A stretch of DNA of 64,000 bases, taken from the NCBI GenBank assembly GCA_028671895.1, contig CM053809.1:33455501-33519500 (forward strand), read 5' to 3'. Position 1 is the first letter of the stretch. Each line of letters begins with the position of its first letter. Shown in pieces: positions 1 through 13,032 of the stretch. The translations under genes were made by a program, and so were the position numbers. This DNA comes from Oenanthe sinensis (Eukaryota; Streptophyta; Magnoliopsida; Apiales; Apiaceae). The notes beneath the pieces are model-generated. The model was not told the origin of the DNA, made no database searches, and worked only from the letters and a program-made list of their open reading frames with translations.

Positions 1-1300
1 TACGTGGGTTTGATCCTCTATTTTCTCTATAAATAGAAATACGTACATAGTCACATTGTTGGAGGTTAGAATTATTTATTAGAGTTCACAGCCGTCAAAG
101 AACACAAAGCTCTAGTTATTCTAAAACCTAGCAATCTCAGCCACCAATCTTATACAAACCACCACGCTTCGGCGATAATTCAGTCCCGATAGATCTTTTT
201 CTGACAAAGAATCTCGATTTTTGTTGATCACTTTGTTGATCATCAGATTTCTCCATCAACACCGCTAATTGTTAAACATTGTCTAAAATTTTAATACGGA
301 AATCAATAATTGAATTTTTCATGTGGCCCTTTCATGATAAATGGTTCTAGTTTATTGAATTTCCGGACATTAAGATAATATAAAAAGTACTGTAATATAG
401 CCCAAAGGGTAGATTTTTCAATATGTGGCTATTCTTTGTACTTGTCAGTTTCTCTATTTCTGAACTGTCCTTTTTTTCTTTTTTCTTTTTAATGCAAGCA
501 GTGCTCTCATAGAGTAGAGTAATTCTACTGTTTGATATTTGAACCTGCAACTTTTAATCTTTACCTTCCTACCGGAGGGACGAGGCTCAACCACTGCCCC
601 TTTCGATCAATTTTGGATCTGTAATGCACTAATATGCTGACATTTTTCTTTTGTTTTAAAATGGGAGTCATTTTTGCTGTCAGGTTGGCATTGTGAGATT
701 GGACTTCTCTTAATTAGCTCATACAGTCATACTTTGACGGGACCTGTAATACTACTACTAGAGTCTATTTGGAGATTGGACTTCTGTTAGCTCATACTTT
801 GACAGGATCTAGTCTGGACCTGTACCACTAGAGTCATTTTTGCTTTCACAACCTGTAATAAAATACTGTATCTTGGTAATAATTTAATTACAGTAATTAT
901 GATAATGCATTAGATCTACATTAGATAAACGGATACAATCTAGATTAGATAAACGGGTACAATTATATCCCGTGTATATAATAAGAGTTTATTCAATTAC
1001 TACCAATATCAACCGTTTGATACGTTACTAACATGTTTAAATTTAAGTGTTTATCACTTTAATAATAGCTATATAAATTTAATTCAAATTTAAATAATAA
1101 TATATTAAAATTTAATATTTATATTTAAACAAAATTTAATATTTATATTTAAATCATTAAAGTTTAAAATTAATTTATACTAACTTACAAAATTGACATA
1201 CATGCATATACGAATCTCTAAAATTATTTTTCGATTAAAAAAAAAAACTAAACGAGATTGCGTTTGCATTGTATGTTTGTGACCACTGTACATGATTTAG
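1..1300. other. AT-rich intergenic sequence, no gene supported
   Basis: No credible coding region is visible. A TATA-like tataaatag at about 29-37 is followed by a relatively GC-balanced stretch to about 290 that could be the promoter and leader of a gene lying outside the window, or the end of an LTR; neither can be shown. Positions about 675-770 and 771-845 are two diverged tandem copies of one segment, sharing agattggacttct, ttagctcatac, actttgac and actagagt. Confidence 0.5.
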
Positions 1301-1528
1301 GGGGTGTTTGGCCCCTATTATTTTTTGGAAATAAGTGCTTATTTTCAGAAAAAGTTAGTATGTATGTACTTTTTCTGAAAATAAATAACTTATTTTCATT
1401 TTTGAAAATCATATTTGGTTTTAAAATTCTAAAATGAATATTTATCTTCTTTTTTTTTTGAAAATATGTATAAAAAAAAATTAAAATAAGTTGCTTATTT
1501 TAAATTTAAGTTACCCCAAACACCCCCT
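1300..1528. mobile_element. Tourist-like (PIF/Harbinger) MITE, about 229 bp
   Basis: The element has terminal inverted repeats GGGGGTGTTTGG and CCAAACACCCCC and is flanked by TTA on both sides, the 3-bp target duplication typical of PIF/Harbinger-derived Tourist elements. The interior contains aagtgcttattttcag and its inverted counterpart and has no coding capacity. Related copies lie at 38971-39201 and 50017-50252, sharing the TIR core and the internal ctttttctgaaaataa motif. Confidence 0.75.
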
Positions 1529-4190
1529 TAGTATAATGTTTATGATTGTTGCAATGCAGTGCACCATAACCACCATCAGGTTGACAGTTTAACTCATATT
1601 AAAGTAATTAAGCGTTTTCAGCAAGTTAAAAAGGATTATTAAGAAATTCTCTATTTAATATTTACATATAATAATAAAGCACTCAAATTAAAAGATTTTC
1701 ATACATTTTGCGGAACACAATTTTCTTTAAATTAATTTTATATTTTTCAATATATTGTGAGTCAAATAAATTAACTAATCTACCCACCTTTTATCAACAT
1801 ACCTTTTATTTGAAAATTATAATATTTATACTGCGTGTGTTTATATATTTATATAATCTTATAATTCATATGATGTACCCATCTTTGATATTTTATAATT
1901 TTATTATATATAGTACTTTATTAACCGTGTGAAGCGCATGTTTTATTTAATATTTATTAACAAAATTTATTTTTGTATAATTATTAAGATATTTAAAATA
2001 AAATAAATTATATTATTAATACATGCTTGATAGGATGCAAACTTTACCCATGTATTTGTATATGATCTTCTTTAATATTTTATAATATTTTTGTTTATGT
2101 TTTAATAGTTATATGTTAATTTACTAAATTTTATTATATTATTTACGTAGAATGACTTTATAGTTAAAATATATTATTTTAAATAAAATTTATTAAGATA
2201 TTTGAAATAATATAAATTATAATAATACGTGATTGATGAGATTCGAACTCACATTTGTTTATATATTTAAAATTAATAATATAAATTTTTATTTTAATAT
2301 ATCGTGGATACGATTCGACCACAAATTTTTAAAAGTTTTAAATATTAAAATATGAAATATTTTTAGAATTCTCATTTATTTATTTTAAATCTAACGGTCA
2401 TCATTCATTTTAAACAATCATACTCATATATTGGAAAACTCAAAAGTTTACATATTCATGTATTAATAATATATCTAGCGCGTTAGGGCCACATTGAAAA
2501 TATTGAGATTTTATTTTAAGAATATAAAGTAGAGTGCTATTACCATGGTAGTACCAGCACCAACAAAATCATGAGTTTTTAGGTGTTTGTGGTACAATTT
2601 GATTTATCAAAATTGTTGCATTTAGGCCTGTAGACTTATTCATGATATAGATCGAAACTTGATCCGATTTCAAAAATAATTCAGGATTTAACATGGGTTG
2701 TCACATATGGACATATAGTATTTAGAGCGATTAATATAGTTTTATGATCGGAACATGTTTATTTTAAATATTTTATATATTTTTACTACTTTTTAATATA
2801 TATATTTAATTATTCTTTTAATAAATGTTTACTTATTGCACAAGTTTATTTTAAATATATTATAATTTTTTTTATTTATATTTAATTCAATTGATGTATG
2901 AATATATAATTTAAATAAATTAAAAAAATATATAATTATAATATACTAAAACTTCTTAAAATTATAAAAATATTAATAATTTTAGAATAAATAATTAAAC
3001 TGTATAAAAAATGTCTGTGCGATCACGAGTTAAAATCTAGTCTTAAATAAAGAAGTGGAAAGGGACACGTAATAGAAACATCATAATGAGTAGATTTCTT
3101 TATGATATATGAAGGTATTGGTTGAGATTTATAAAGGCATTTAATAAAAGTCTGTCAAATAAATAATTTATATTTTATAAACATGTGAGGTCCCACCACA
3201 AACCGAGTTGGCTCTATATACGTTAGTTTGTACCATATATTTTGTTTACTTGAAGAGGAATTTATTAATAATATATATACTATTATTAAATATAATAATA
3301 ATAATAATATCATGACATTACAAAATTATTATTCGAGACAGCTTTAAATGCATGTTGACCACTCCAGCAATCCAAACACGAAACACCAGCATCACGGCAG
3401 TCGGATTACGGCATCACCATGGCACTCAGAACAGAACTCGCACTATTTATTAGTATGATGTATGCGTAGCTAGTTGCATGCTACGTACTACAGTATAAGA
3501 CAGGGAGTAGTAATTAAAAGCTTGACTTGAACGGAAGAATTTGTTAGCCATCTTTTTATCTAGCAAGTTGTTCCATTCAAAGATCTTATGTTTATTAGAT
3601 CGGAAAAAGGATGGAATAGAATGGATGAAATTACAGGAAATTTATAAATGTAGGAGGAAATTAATATAGATGAATAAGTGAATATAATTTTTTATCATAA
3701 AAATCGAGTTAAAAATAATCGTATTTGATAATGGAATATATATTTTTTTAAATTGAAAATTTTGATTTTTAGTTTAAATTGTTAAAAATTAAATGGAGTG
3801 AGTAATGAAAATTTAAATATTAACCCATAATTTATTTAGTTAAAGTCTCATTGTATTCACTACTCTTATTTCATTCCTTTTGACTAAAAACTAAAAGATA
3901 TATTAGGTATTGGGGGTGATGAAATCGTCTTAATAATTATTAATTCTAAAATTTCTATAACTCAAAAATCATTATAATAAATATTAATTAATAACTTATA
4001 CTTAAAAAACCATCTTAGGATTGTAGAAATCTATACTATGTTATAATAACCAAATTGGAGATTTTTTTTTAAACACTAAGATGAACCATAAAAAAAATCA
4101 TAACCGTCTAATATTAATTGAACCATAAAAACGATTCTAACCAATCAATTTTAATAAAATTTAATTTTAGAAAAGATATATATCAGAATA
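1529..4190. other. AT-rich intergenic sequence, no gene seen
   Basis: Very AT-rich with no coding region longer than chance. The segment from about 1920 to 2500 is bounded by short GC-containing motifs (ccgtgtgaagcgcatg and ctagcgcgttaggg) in otherwise AT-rich DNA, as in some plant non-autonomous elements, but ends and target duplications could not be defined. Confidence 0.5.
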
Positions 4191-4195
4191 TGTAG

Positions 4196-5480
4196 TGTTG
4201 TCCCACATAGTGTTGCTAGTTTAAAATGGGTTTATAGTGTTGTCCCACATAGAATATGTAATATGGGTGTGTGTGCTTTATATGCATGGATGTGCAAAAA
4301 CAGTGTCAACTACTAAGGCAAATAGTGTGCATGGTGTATTAGTGTGTCCTCGCGCGCGCACATACACGCGCGCCGCCGCCGCCTCGGGTCGAAGGGCGAT
4401 TTGGGCGAATGTCTCGGTATCTCGCGTACGCGAGGCGACCTGGGCGAGGAATTTTATTACATTGTTAATTAAATTAATTATGACTTTAAATATTAATTTA
4501 ATATGAATATTGAGTCAGTATGCACTGAGTATATATATTTTCTGTGACTGGTCAGAGTTTGAGCTGGGTCAGAGTTTATAATAAACTCTGATGGTCAGAT
4601 CAGAGTTTATATTTTCTGTGACTGGTCAGAATTTATAAAGAGGAGTTGGGTCAGAGTTTATAAATAAACTCTGATGGACTAGCTCGATCAGAGTTTACCG
4701 GATAAACTCTGATGGAACTGATATGGCCAGAGTTTATAAACTCTGATGGGTCAGGTCAGAGTTTACTGGTTAAACTCTGATGGGTCAAGTCAGAGTTTAG
4801 CAAATAAACTCTGATGCATATGCTGGTCAGAGTTTAGCAAATAAACTCTGATGGGCCTGAGCCTAATCAGACTTTAGCTAAATTCTGGTAACTGTTACTG
4901 ATTCTGATAAATATTCTATTAAATTTTTTTTAAGTCAGAATAATTATTTTAATTAATGTTTTATCTGTTGTTACGTTTTATTGTATTATAAATACATAAA
5001 AACGTTGTAGATAGAAGGGTCTGAAGTCTTAACACAATTTTGAGAAAGCCCTAGCAGCCATACTCTGTGTCTTCCATATTCATACAGAATTGCATAAGGT
5101 TTTGTGGGCGAACTAAGGTGCAGGTCGCTGTTAAGTGCTACGTATCTGTGGACGAAGTACTCTGTGCTGTTTTATCCCGGAAGTGATATTGCTGCAACCC
5201 GACACAACGTAGTGGGGCAATAATCTCTTCAAGAACAGTCAAGACTTCTAGCAAGGCTTGACGACTCAACAATTATTTTGGTTCTATCATTGTATGCTTA
5301 AAGCTTCTGTTAGAGTTAAGTATTCTATCTTTTCTCTTGTCCTTACAGTTACTAATTTATATATCTTGTTATAACCTTCGTGCTTTGTTTTGTTAATTGA
5401 TTTGATCTGTTTGTTCTTGTTAAACTGTTATATATATAACTGACTCATTCTTGTGTGTAGTTTTTAATTACGATCCAACA
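4196..5480. repeat. Possible solo LTR of a Ty1/copia-type element
   Basis: The segment starts tgttgtcccacatag, which resembles the usual start of many plant copia LTRs, and ends ccaaca, giving TG...CA ends. It carries a TATA-like stretch (tataaatac, about 4987) and a leader-like region around 5040-5290. The starting motif is repeated at about 4237. No primer-binding site follows the end, no gag or pol is nearby, and the flanking five bases do not match, so the identity is inferred from composition and ends only. It contains the palindrome array at 4550-4890. Confidence 0.35.
4550..4890. repeat. Tandem array of short palindromes
   Basis: At least six units each read TCAGAGTTTA, a loop of 0-8 bases, then TAAACTCTGATG, with two or three decayed units at the edges. 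The units recur about every 30-40 bp, separated by variable linkers. Each unit could form a stem of about 10 bp, and the arms themselves are direct repeats along the array. The array sits inside the LTR-like segment, where U3 regions often hold enhancer repeats, but a role is not shown. Confidence 0.85.
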
Positions 5481-6343
5481 CATTGTTCTAAAGAGGTTAG
5501 AAGTTGCAGAAGTTTTTTCATTCATAAAAAATTATTTTTTAATTGAAAAGTATGTTTAACCATTTTTATGGAGCGTAACTTAAATTATAACTATTATAAA
5601 AAAGGTATTTCTCTGAAAATTTATATAATAAAACCTTCATATAAGAAAAAACAAGACATTTAAAACTATATTACATAAGCGTAACAATTATATACCAAAA
5701 TTTTGATTCTAGGTATACAATACAGAGTCATGGTATAAAGTTATCAATATACCACAAAAAAATCATCTAAATATCATATGAGGTGGTCATAAACGATATA
5801 TAATTGTCATTAAATTTGATCAAAATATCATAAAATTGACATTTCGTCTTAAAAATCATCACATTTGAAAGATATGAAAACATATTTGAAGATTTAAAAG
5901 GATTACAATTTTTAAAAAATATAACAAGAGCGATTCTCATGGATGAATATGTTTCGTGTACAATACTTCGTCACAAGCAAGTAAGACGAGATCAATTAAC
6001 CATGATTCAAATTAAAAATATTGATAAAAAATATATTTGAAATTAGAGTCTAAAGAAGCAAAAAAATACGAACAACATTGGGATTTAAATCTCTTTAAAT
6101 TATGTATTATATGATTTATATCTCAAAAAATTTAAGTAGAAAAGAAATACTCGCAAGGGCGGCAAAAGAAACTAGGCGGTAAAATGAATTTTTTTGAAAC
6201 CTCCTCTTTATTTCACACTGGTGTACACAAATTATACATACATACATACATACATACTTACATATCACCGTTAAACAAATCTCATACAACCTCAATTCAT
6301 TTTCTATCTATATATCCACAAAATCACACACACCAAAACAAGC
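5481..6343. other. Spacer and presumed 5' region of BRCA1
   Basis: AT-rich sequence with no coding region, ending at the BRCA1 start codon. A short cata microsatellite lies at about 6235-6256, within the presumed 5' leader. No promoter element can be singled out with confidence. Confidence 0.5.
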
Positions 6344-9300
6344 ATGGATTCGTCTTCAAACCTGGAGAAAATGGGCAGAGAACTCAAATGTCCTATCTGG
6401 TATTTCCTCCCTTTCATATTTACATCTATATCTATATTTATATATAATAATAATAATAATAATAATTTCTGATTTAATTTTGTGTTAATTTTTGTTGTTG
6501 CAGCTTAAGTCTACTTGATTCTGCTGTTTCACTCACTTGTAACCATGTCTTTTGCAAGTATGTTATTATTATTATTATTTTAATTTAATTTAATAAACTT
6601 GCTGATTTTTTGATTTTACGAGATTACTAATTTCATTTTTTAATATGATTTGTAGTGTGTGTATTCAGAAATCTATGAAATCGGCTTCGAATTGTCCCGT
6701 TTGTAAGGTTCCTTATCGACGAAGAGGTGTGTTGTTATTTTTTTAATAATGTGTGTATACATTGCTAGGGCTTTTATTATGTTATATGTAATATACGTTA
6801 AGCTGTTTGATCATTTGTTAAATGATTACTGTTTGTGTTAATGAAAAATGTTTCGGTGTATTGGCCTATGATCTATTACGATACTGGATTTGAGGTATTA
6901 GGAATTGAACTTCGAGAATTATTATTAATTTATCATTTCATCGAAATTAGTTCTTTAAGGAAATTAAATATTTAGATCGTGGTGATTTATATTGGCTGGT
7001 TTGACGGATTGTTCGGATTATTTGTGGTTTATGAAGAGTTGGATATATGTAAGATGTGGAATTTTTATAATTTTCTCACAGTTTCGTGTTACGTATTAAA
7101 ATGCAGAGGTTCGTCCTGCTCCACACATGGATAACTTAGTGAATATTTATAAGAGTATGGAAGTGGCTTCTTGTGCCAATATCTTTGTCAGCCAATCTGT
7201 ACCTTCCAAAAAGTTATCTGGTAATCAACTATACTCGAATTCAAAGTGTGCCTCTTACTTTATTGAGTTGTCGTTGCACTAGTAATTCACGATTTTCAGT
7301 TTTGTATCCTTTTAATTATTGTGCTACTGACTAATAGTATCTCACATTAAGTCAGGGAGATGTTCAAGCTATAATCTGTTCATATGTTTCTGTTGATACG
7401 TCCTGCAGCATGTTTACTGTGTATTTACAACTAAATATGTGTGTAGGACCAGAATCCTTGTTCTTACCAAAGAACCAAGAATTACATTTTATTTAGGCCC
7501 TCTAGTGCAGTTTAACTCAAACCACGTAATGTTATAGAAAAACGATTTCAGGTGTCTGTATAATATATATACATTTATTAATTTTATTTGTATTGAAAAG
7601 GTGAAGAGAACCAACCTGAAGTTAACGGTGAGGCACGTGGGAAAGGCCAAGCGTGCAGCAAGCCAGTGGATCCAGTGAATCAAAAAAAGCTCAAAGGAAA
7701 CAGGTCAAAAGGGTACTCAAGTAAAAGTTCTAGTTCAGATACTATGAGACCTTCATTTCTGACAAACAAAAGGATTCAAGTGCCACAACATCCTCTGCCA
7801 GAGACTCCAACGCAACCTACAAGGCTGGAAATTGGTTTAGGGAAACAAAATACAATTCAATATCAAGGAATTGCAGTGGGAAAGGAGGACGGGTCTCATT
7901 TAGACAAAAAAGAGAATCAGGATTTTTGTCCATTTTTCTGGTTGCAAAATGAAGAGGAAGCAGATCAATGCACGCCTCATACAGTTGAGGACACTATCAT
8001 GGAAACACCTCCAGATATTCCATGTTTCAGTGACCTTAAGGATGATGATGAGGAGGTGCAGTGTAATATGACTCCTAAAGTAAGTACGGAATTTATCTAA
8101 CTTTAAATAACTGAGGGCTGAGGCTGTTTTTGTAGATTATATCGCCATCCATTAGTATTCTTCTAATCTAAGCAAAACAGGTGTCTATATATTTATATGT
8201 TTCAATATTAGCAGCATTAATTGTAGAATTACTGTATGCACAGTTAAATTTTTGAGGGACGTTTGGTAATCAGAATTGCACCTCTAGCTTAAAATTATTA
8301 AGACAACTTTGTATTTTTTCCCTTTTATTCCGCATCTTAGCAGAAGCAAGATTAAAAACAAATTAAGTACCCTTTATATTATGAAACGAAAAAGATTTAA
8401 TTTCATACATAGACATACTAATATACGCGACACACAAATATGAACGAGACACAAAACGGATGGTAATTAGAGACTCAATTCCACATCCATTTAATTATTT
8501 TTCTCATAGAATGGCGTTATTTAGTTTGTAATGTGAATTTGATTTTTTTTTTGTACAGAATGACCTGTCAGTTAATGCTGATCTTTTTGATAGTGAGATG
8601 TTTGAGTGGACACAAAGAGCATGTTCTCCTGAGCTCTGTTCAAGTCCCACAGAAATGCAGGTAGTTGTTTTACCCCGAGCAAATAATCTATAGGAACTCT
8701 GCATAATATGTTACATGCTCTTTATAAACTTTGCTTTATTTGCTTTTAAATTTTCCACCTGGTTCTGAGCATAGCAACTAAATGTAGGTTGAAGAAACTG
8801 ACCGGCACAATGTAATGGGAGAAAAAACTACAGCTGAAGACATAATAAAAAATATGGACGATGAACCTTATAATGCAGAAATCACAAATTCCCAAAAGTC
8901 TGCAAATAACATGATGGTAGACAGGGTTGCTTTGGCTTTCTCTGATGTGGATAATACTGGCAATAACACAAAAGCCACAACACATAAGAAGAGAAGCAAG
9001 AAAGCACGCAAATGCAATCAGATTAAGCGAGCAAAGCTTATGGAAAGCAATAATGTACTTAGTGATGTAGCTGGAGATAGTAGTCAAACAAAAAAGGTCG
9101 ATAATATAGGCAACCGTGCCATTTTATCTCCTGTGGAGGGAAAATCCAACGTAAGAGCCATCAAGGCTTCTCCTTCTCCAAGTGCTACAGTGACACTGCC
9201 AGTGAATGTCTTCACTTTGGGAAAGGGGGCAAAGTCTTTAAACAAGAATAGTAGCCACATGCTTGTTGTTGACTTGTTTCCTTTGTTAGATGATAAAGAT

Positions 9301-12142
9301 GGCAGCAGTGAGAGCAGAAGAAATAAGCAAAAAAAGACAGCAATGCGAACTTATATTGATCCTAAGGAGTTAGCTGAGCACAATAGTCAAAACCAAAGTC
9401 TGGATAAGGTAAGCAAGCCCATTAACACATCAAATTCGTGCAAACCCAGAAGAAGAATAGAAAAAAATTATAGGGATCCTGGTGCCAAAAAGATATTATC
9501 CAAAAATGTCTGTACTTTGATGAATGGTACAGAGCCTATGCAACTGGCTGATGAGAGCATGCCTGCTAATGATGTGCTTGTTCCACTAAATGACAAAGAA
9601 GGCATCAGTAGAAGCCAAAAATTAAAGAGCGCCGACAACCGTGGTACCAGTAATACTCAACATGAAAGAAATTGCAAGAGAAGGCCAAAACTTCCAAAAC
9701 CTAATACTGATTCAGATGCCATAGTTCATCAAAAGGTCACTGATTTGGGTTCAGGTGGTAAAAAAATATCCTTTAGGAGTATGATAGACTCTAAAAGCTG
9801 TGAACAGATGAACTATTATAAGAAGGCGAACTGTATTCCAGCTGATGACCCTACGGTTATAGCACCTGATGATTATCAATATATTCCTGCGAAGAAAAGT
9901 CAGTCATCTGGGAAGCTTTCTGATGATTCGCTAAAAATGAATAATAGCCTTTCAAGTATGAGTGGAATCTTGCGCAAATGTGAGAAAAGGCCTAATAATA
10001 TTCACTGTTCATTTTGTCAATCTGTGGAAGACTCAGAGGTTCATTGTTTTTCCTAACTTGTACTCTCGCATACTACCCACATGCCTGGTTAATTAGAGTT
10101 CAAATTACTAAAACTAATATCCATTGCCAACTGTGCAGGCATCAGGAGTCATGGTACACTATCTCAATGGCAAACCTGTGAAAGTTGGTTGTAGTGAAGC
10201 AGCAAATGTCATACATGCACACAGGAACTGTGCAGAATGGTATGGTGTGAATACATATGTAAAGAAATATGTATAGGTTTCTTATCGGTATCTCATAGTC
10301 TCAAATGTGCGTGATAAGTGGCTTTTAATTATTTAGAAAGGCTACACATGTACATCAGATTCTTATGTAAATTCTGTGCAAAATATAAACTTCTATATTT
10401 TGATGATTTGTTGAATGTGCTGTGATTAATGATTAGAAACTCTATTTGCAGGGCTCCTAATGTCTATTTTGAAGATGATGTTGCCATTAACCTAGGAGCT
10501 GAATTGGCTAGAAGTAAAAGAATTAAATGTGGTTGCTGTGGATTAAAAGGGGCAGCCCTTGGGTGCTATGAAAAGAGTTGTCGCAGAAGCTTTCATGTTC
10601 CATGTGCAATGTTAACTCCACAATGTCGATGGGATAATGTATGTCTTTGCTAGATTGAGTGGTAAGAAATTTTGTCTAAAGTACATGGCAAGTAAAATTA
10701 TTATTTTTGTGCCAGGATAACTTTGTCATGCTATGCCCTCTCCATGCCTCTTCAAAACTGCCGAACGAAATCTCTAAATTCCGATCAGAACAAAAAGAAA
10801 AGTCCCTTTTAAGAAGGTATATGTTCTAAGAAAGTTTTTGCAAACCAATCCAATATTTTACTAATTCCTTGGCGTGGTTCTGGAATTAGTTGAACTATGC
10901 TTACCATTGGCTTCATGTTTTTCTTCTATGTTAATTTGCAGACAGCTACCCACTAGCCAACCAAAATTAGCGGCTGAACAGGATGATACCACAAGTTGCA
11001 GGTGGAACTCTCATGGTTTATCAGCAAAATTAGTTCTCTGTTGTTCAGCTCTCACCATTGCGGAGAAGGTACAGAAGTTATGATTAAATTCTTTCCTATG
11101 TTGGAATTCCAAGTGATTTTTTGTTGCTTAAAAACTTAATAATAATTGCAGGAAGCTGTTTCTGAATTTGAGATGCTGTCTGGAGTTGGGGTCTTAAAAA
11201 ATTGGGATTCTAGTGTTACCCATGTCATTGCATCAACGGATGAGAATGGAGCATGCAGAAGAACCCTCAAGTTTTTGATGGGCATTTTGGAGGGAAAGTG
11301 GATACTAAGTATTGAATGTAAGTTCAGTTTCTTCATCTATAATGGAATTAAGTTACTTGAATGCTAATAACGACATTGAAACCTTGATGCGGTAAGTTTT
11401 AGTTCCTCATATTTATCCTTTACCTTACTGTTGTAATGTTCATTGCAGGGGTCAAAGCTTGCTTAAAGGCAAAGGAAAACGTTGATGAGCAGCAATATGA
11501 AATCGATGTTGACATACACGGAATCAGGGGTGGTCCTAGACAAGGAAGATTAAGACTTCTGAATAAGGTTACATTTGTACCCTAATCTGCCAGTAAATAC
11601 AATGCTTAAATAGAATATGCAGTATCATCTTAATTGAAGGGTGAAGATGTTTAACTGTTCAGCATCTTAAATTTACCAATTGCATCAACTTGCTCTAATA
11701 ATTACAAGTACACAAACAGTACAAAAAGAGTTCTGCACATTTTATAAGCTTGTTTTTCGAAGATAAAAAGCACAGCAGGCGGTGTAATTTTTTTATTTTT
11801 TTTAACGTTTAGCAAGCAAAGCTTTTTGATGGGTACAAGTTCTATTTTTTCGGGGAGTTTCAACCTTCATACAGAGGGTATCTACACGATCTTCTAATTG
11901 CTGCTGGTGGAACAATTCTGCAAAGGAAGCCAATTTCAGGAGATAATGAAGCTGTATCAACATTCATAATTTATAGCCTGGAGCTACCTGATAAGTGTGA
12001 CCCAAGCAAAAGAATCATGATTGTCAACCGTAGGCGAACTGATGCAGAGAACCTAGCAAGTTCCTGTCAGGCTGTGGTGGCAACCAATTCATGGATTTTA
12101 AACTCAATTGCTGCCTGCAAGTTGCAAAATCTTGCTAAATAG
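6344..12142 (+). CDS. BRCA1: BRCA1 homologue, RING/ePHD/BRCT E3 ubiquitin ligase (14 exons)
   Basis: Exons: 6344-6399, 6504-6557, 6656-6726, 7107-7220, 7601-8079, 8559-8660, 8788-10038, 10139-10239, 10452-10638, 10716-10816, 10942-11068, 11152-11317, 11449-11567, 11813-12142. They join in phase to 1085 residues, somewhat longer than I recall for Arabidopsis BRCA1 (about 940). A C3HC4 RING lies near residues 16-53 (C16, C19, C31, H33, C36, C39, C50, C53). An extended PHD finger (CSFC to CPLH) spans about 699-815, and two BRCT repeats follow to the end (CRRTLKF, ILEGKWI, AAGGTIL). The RING plus plant-specific ePHD plus tandem BRCT order fits BRCA1 or its partner BARD1; the start (NLEKMGRELKCPIC) and the YKSMEVAS region resemble BRCA1. 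Known family role: nuclear E3 ligase with BARD1 in homologous recombination. The long exon 7 encodes a lysine- and serine-rich, probably disordered middle. The donor after exon 7 (GTTCAT) is weak. Confidence 0.93.
6444..6466. repeat. TAA trinucleotide microsatellite in BRCA1 intron 1
   Basis: About seven consecutive ATA/TAA repeats in the first intron. Likely polymorphic in length; no other role is suggested. Confidence 0.8.
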
Positions 12143-12289
12143 ATTTACTGTAAACCTTATCATTATAACACTTCTAGTATCTGATGTTGATAGGGCTTCT
12201 GATATTGTGTGAATAAGGATCTTAACTATTTCGACAAGTGGATGTATAAATTAATTCTCATGAATATGTTAAAAAAATGTATGGACTAA

Positions 12290-12592
12290 GAGCATTTCCA
12301 ATGGTAAAATCTAAAATGGTTGGTCATCATGATTATGCAAAATTATAGCTAAGGGGTTTGATATATACTTCAATGAGATTATCTATAATTGTAACTATAT
12401 AAAATTATACTTAAGAGTTTTCTTGGTTTGACAAATATAGCCAACCAAACATAGTTGTTTATATTTTTTACTAAGGGCATAGAAGGTTGGAGTACTAGAA
12501 TTTTTACATATTTTCTAAAAGTGTCACATACATGCCATGTAGACGTCACATAGACTATTTAGCTAAAGGTTTTGCTACCATTGGAGATGCTC
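12290..12592. mobile_element. Tourist-like MITE downstream of BRCA1, about 303 bp
   Basis: Terminal inverted repeats begin GAGCATTTCCAATGG on the left and end CCATTGGAGATGCTC on the right, with TAA on both flanks as a 3-bp target duplication. This gagcatctccaatgg-type terminus is widespread in plant MITEs, and the TWA duplication points to the PIF/Harbinger superfamily. There is no coding capacity. It lies 148 bp past the BRCA1 stop, so it may be in or near its 3' untranslated region. Confidence 0.8.
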
Positions 12593-13032
12593 TAAGGTCT
12601 CTCTTTTTACCCCTTAGCCATTCTGCTTTGGTAATGTGTGGAAGGGGTGGGAGTTGCACTAATTTTTGTTATATTATATGTTCTTCTGGTAAACTTTCAG
12701 GGTAAAAGTTTACTGGCAGTGACATTACTATGTATTTCTGAAAGTCCATGTGCTATGTATTTTGCTATAGTTTTTTAGATGATAATCGCTTTCACATCTG
12801 CCTACCTATCCTCGGCTCCTCGCAGAACAAAAGAGAACAAAAGGAAAATTGCTATTATACAAATGGTCGGGGACAGTACATTAGTCTACAAAATTGCACA
12901 AAAAGCAACACCGTGCAACATCTGTGTATGCTACTGTACTGACCTTACAACTGATTCCCCTTTTATATTCATATATCTCCGGGGCTAAAACATATCATTC
13001 ATTATATCTTGACGAGTATGTGTGATCCTATG
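12593..13032. other. Spacer between convergent BRCA1 and coiled-coil gene
   Basis: Presumed 3' flanks of the two convergent genes. No additional gene, RNA or repeat was recognised. Confidence 0.5.

Noticed and set aside
1912..2500. Possible Helitron or similar element bounded by short GC-containing motifs
   Set aside because: No CTRR-type 3' end with a hairpin and no host AT junction could be shown.
4237..4506. Open frame of 89 codons with an alanine/arginine-rich middle
   Set aside because: It runs through a GC island of the LTR-like segment; composition explains the residues and no domain is visible.
8746..9087. Minus-strand frame of 113 codons with hydrophobic stretches
   Set aside because: It lies opposite BRCA1 exon 7; the plus strand has clear coding structure and joins in phase with conserved domains.
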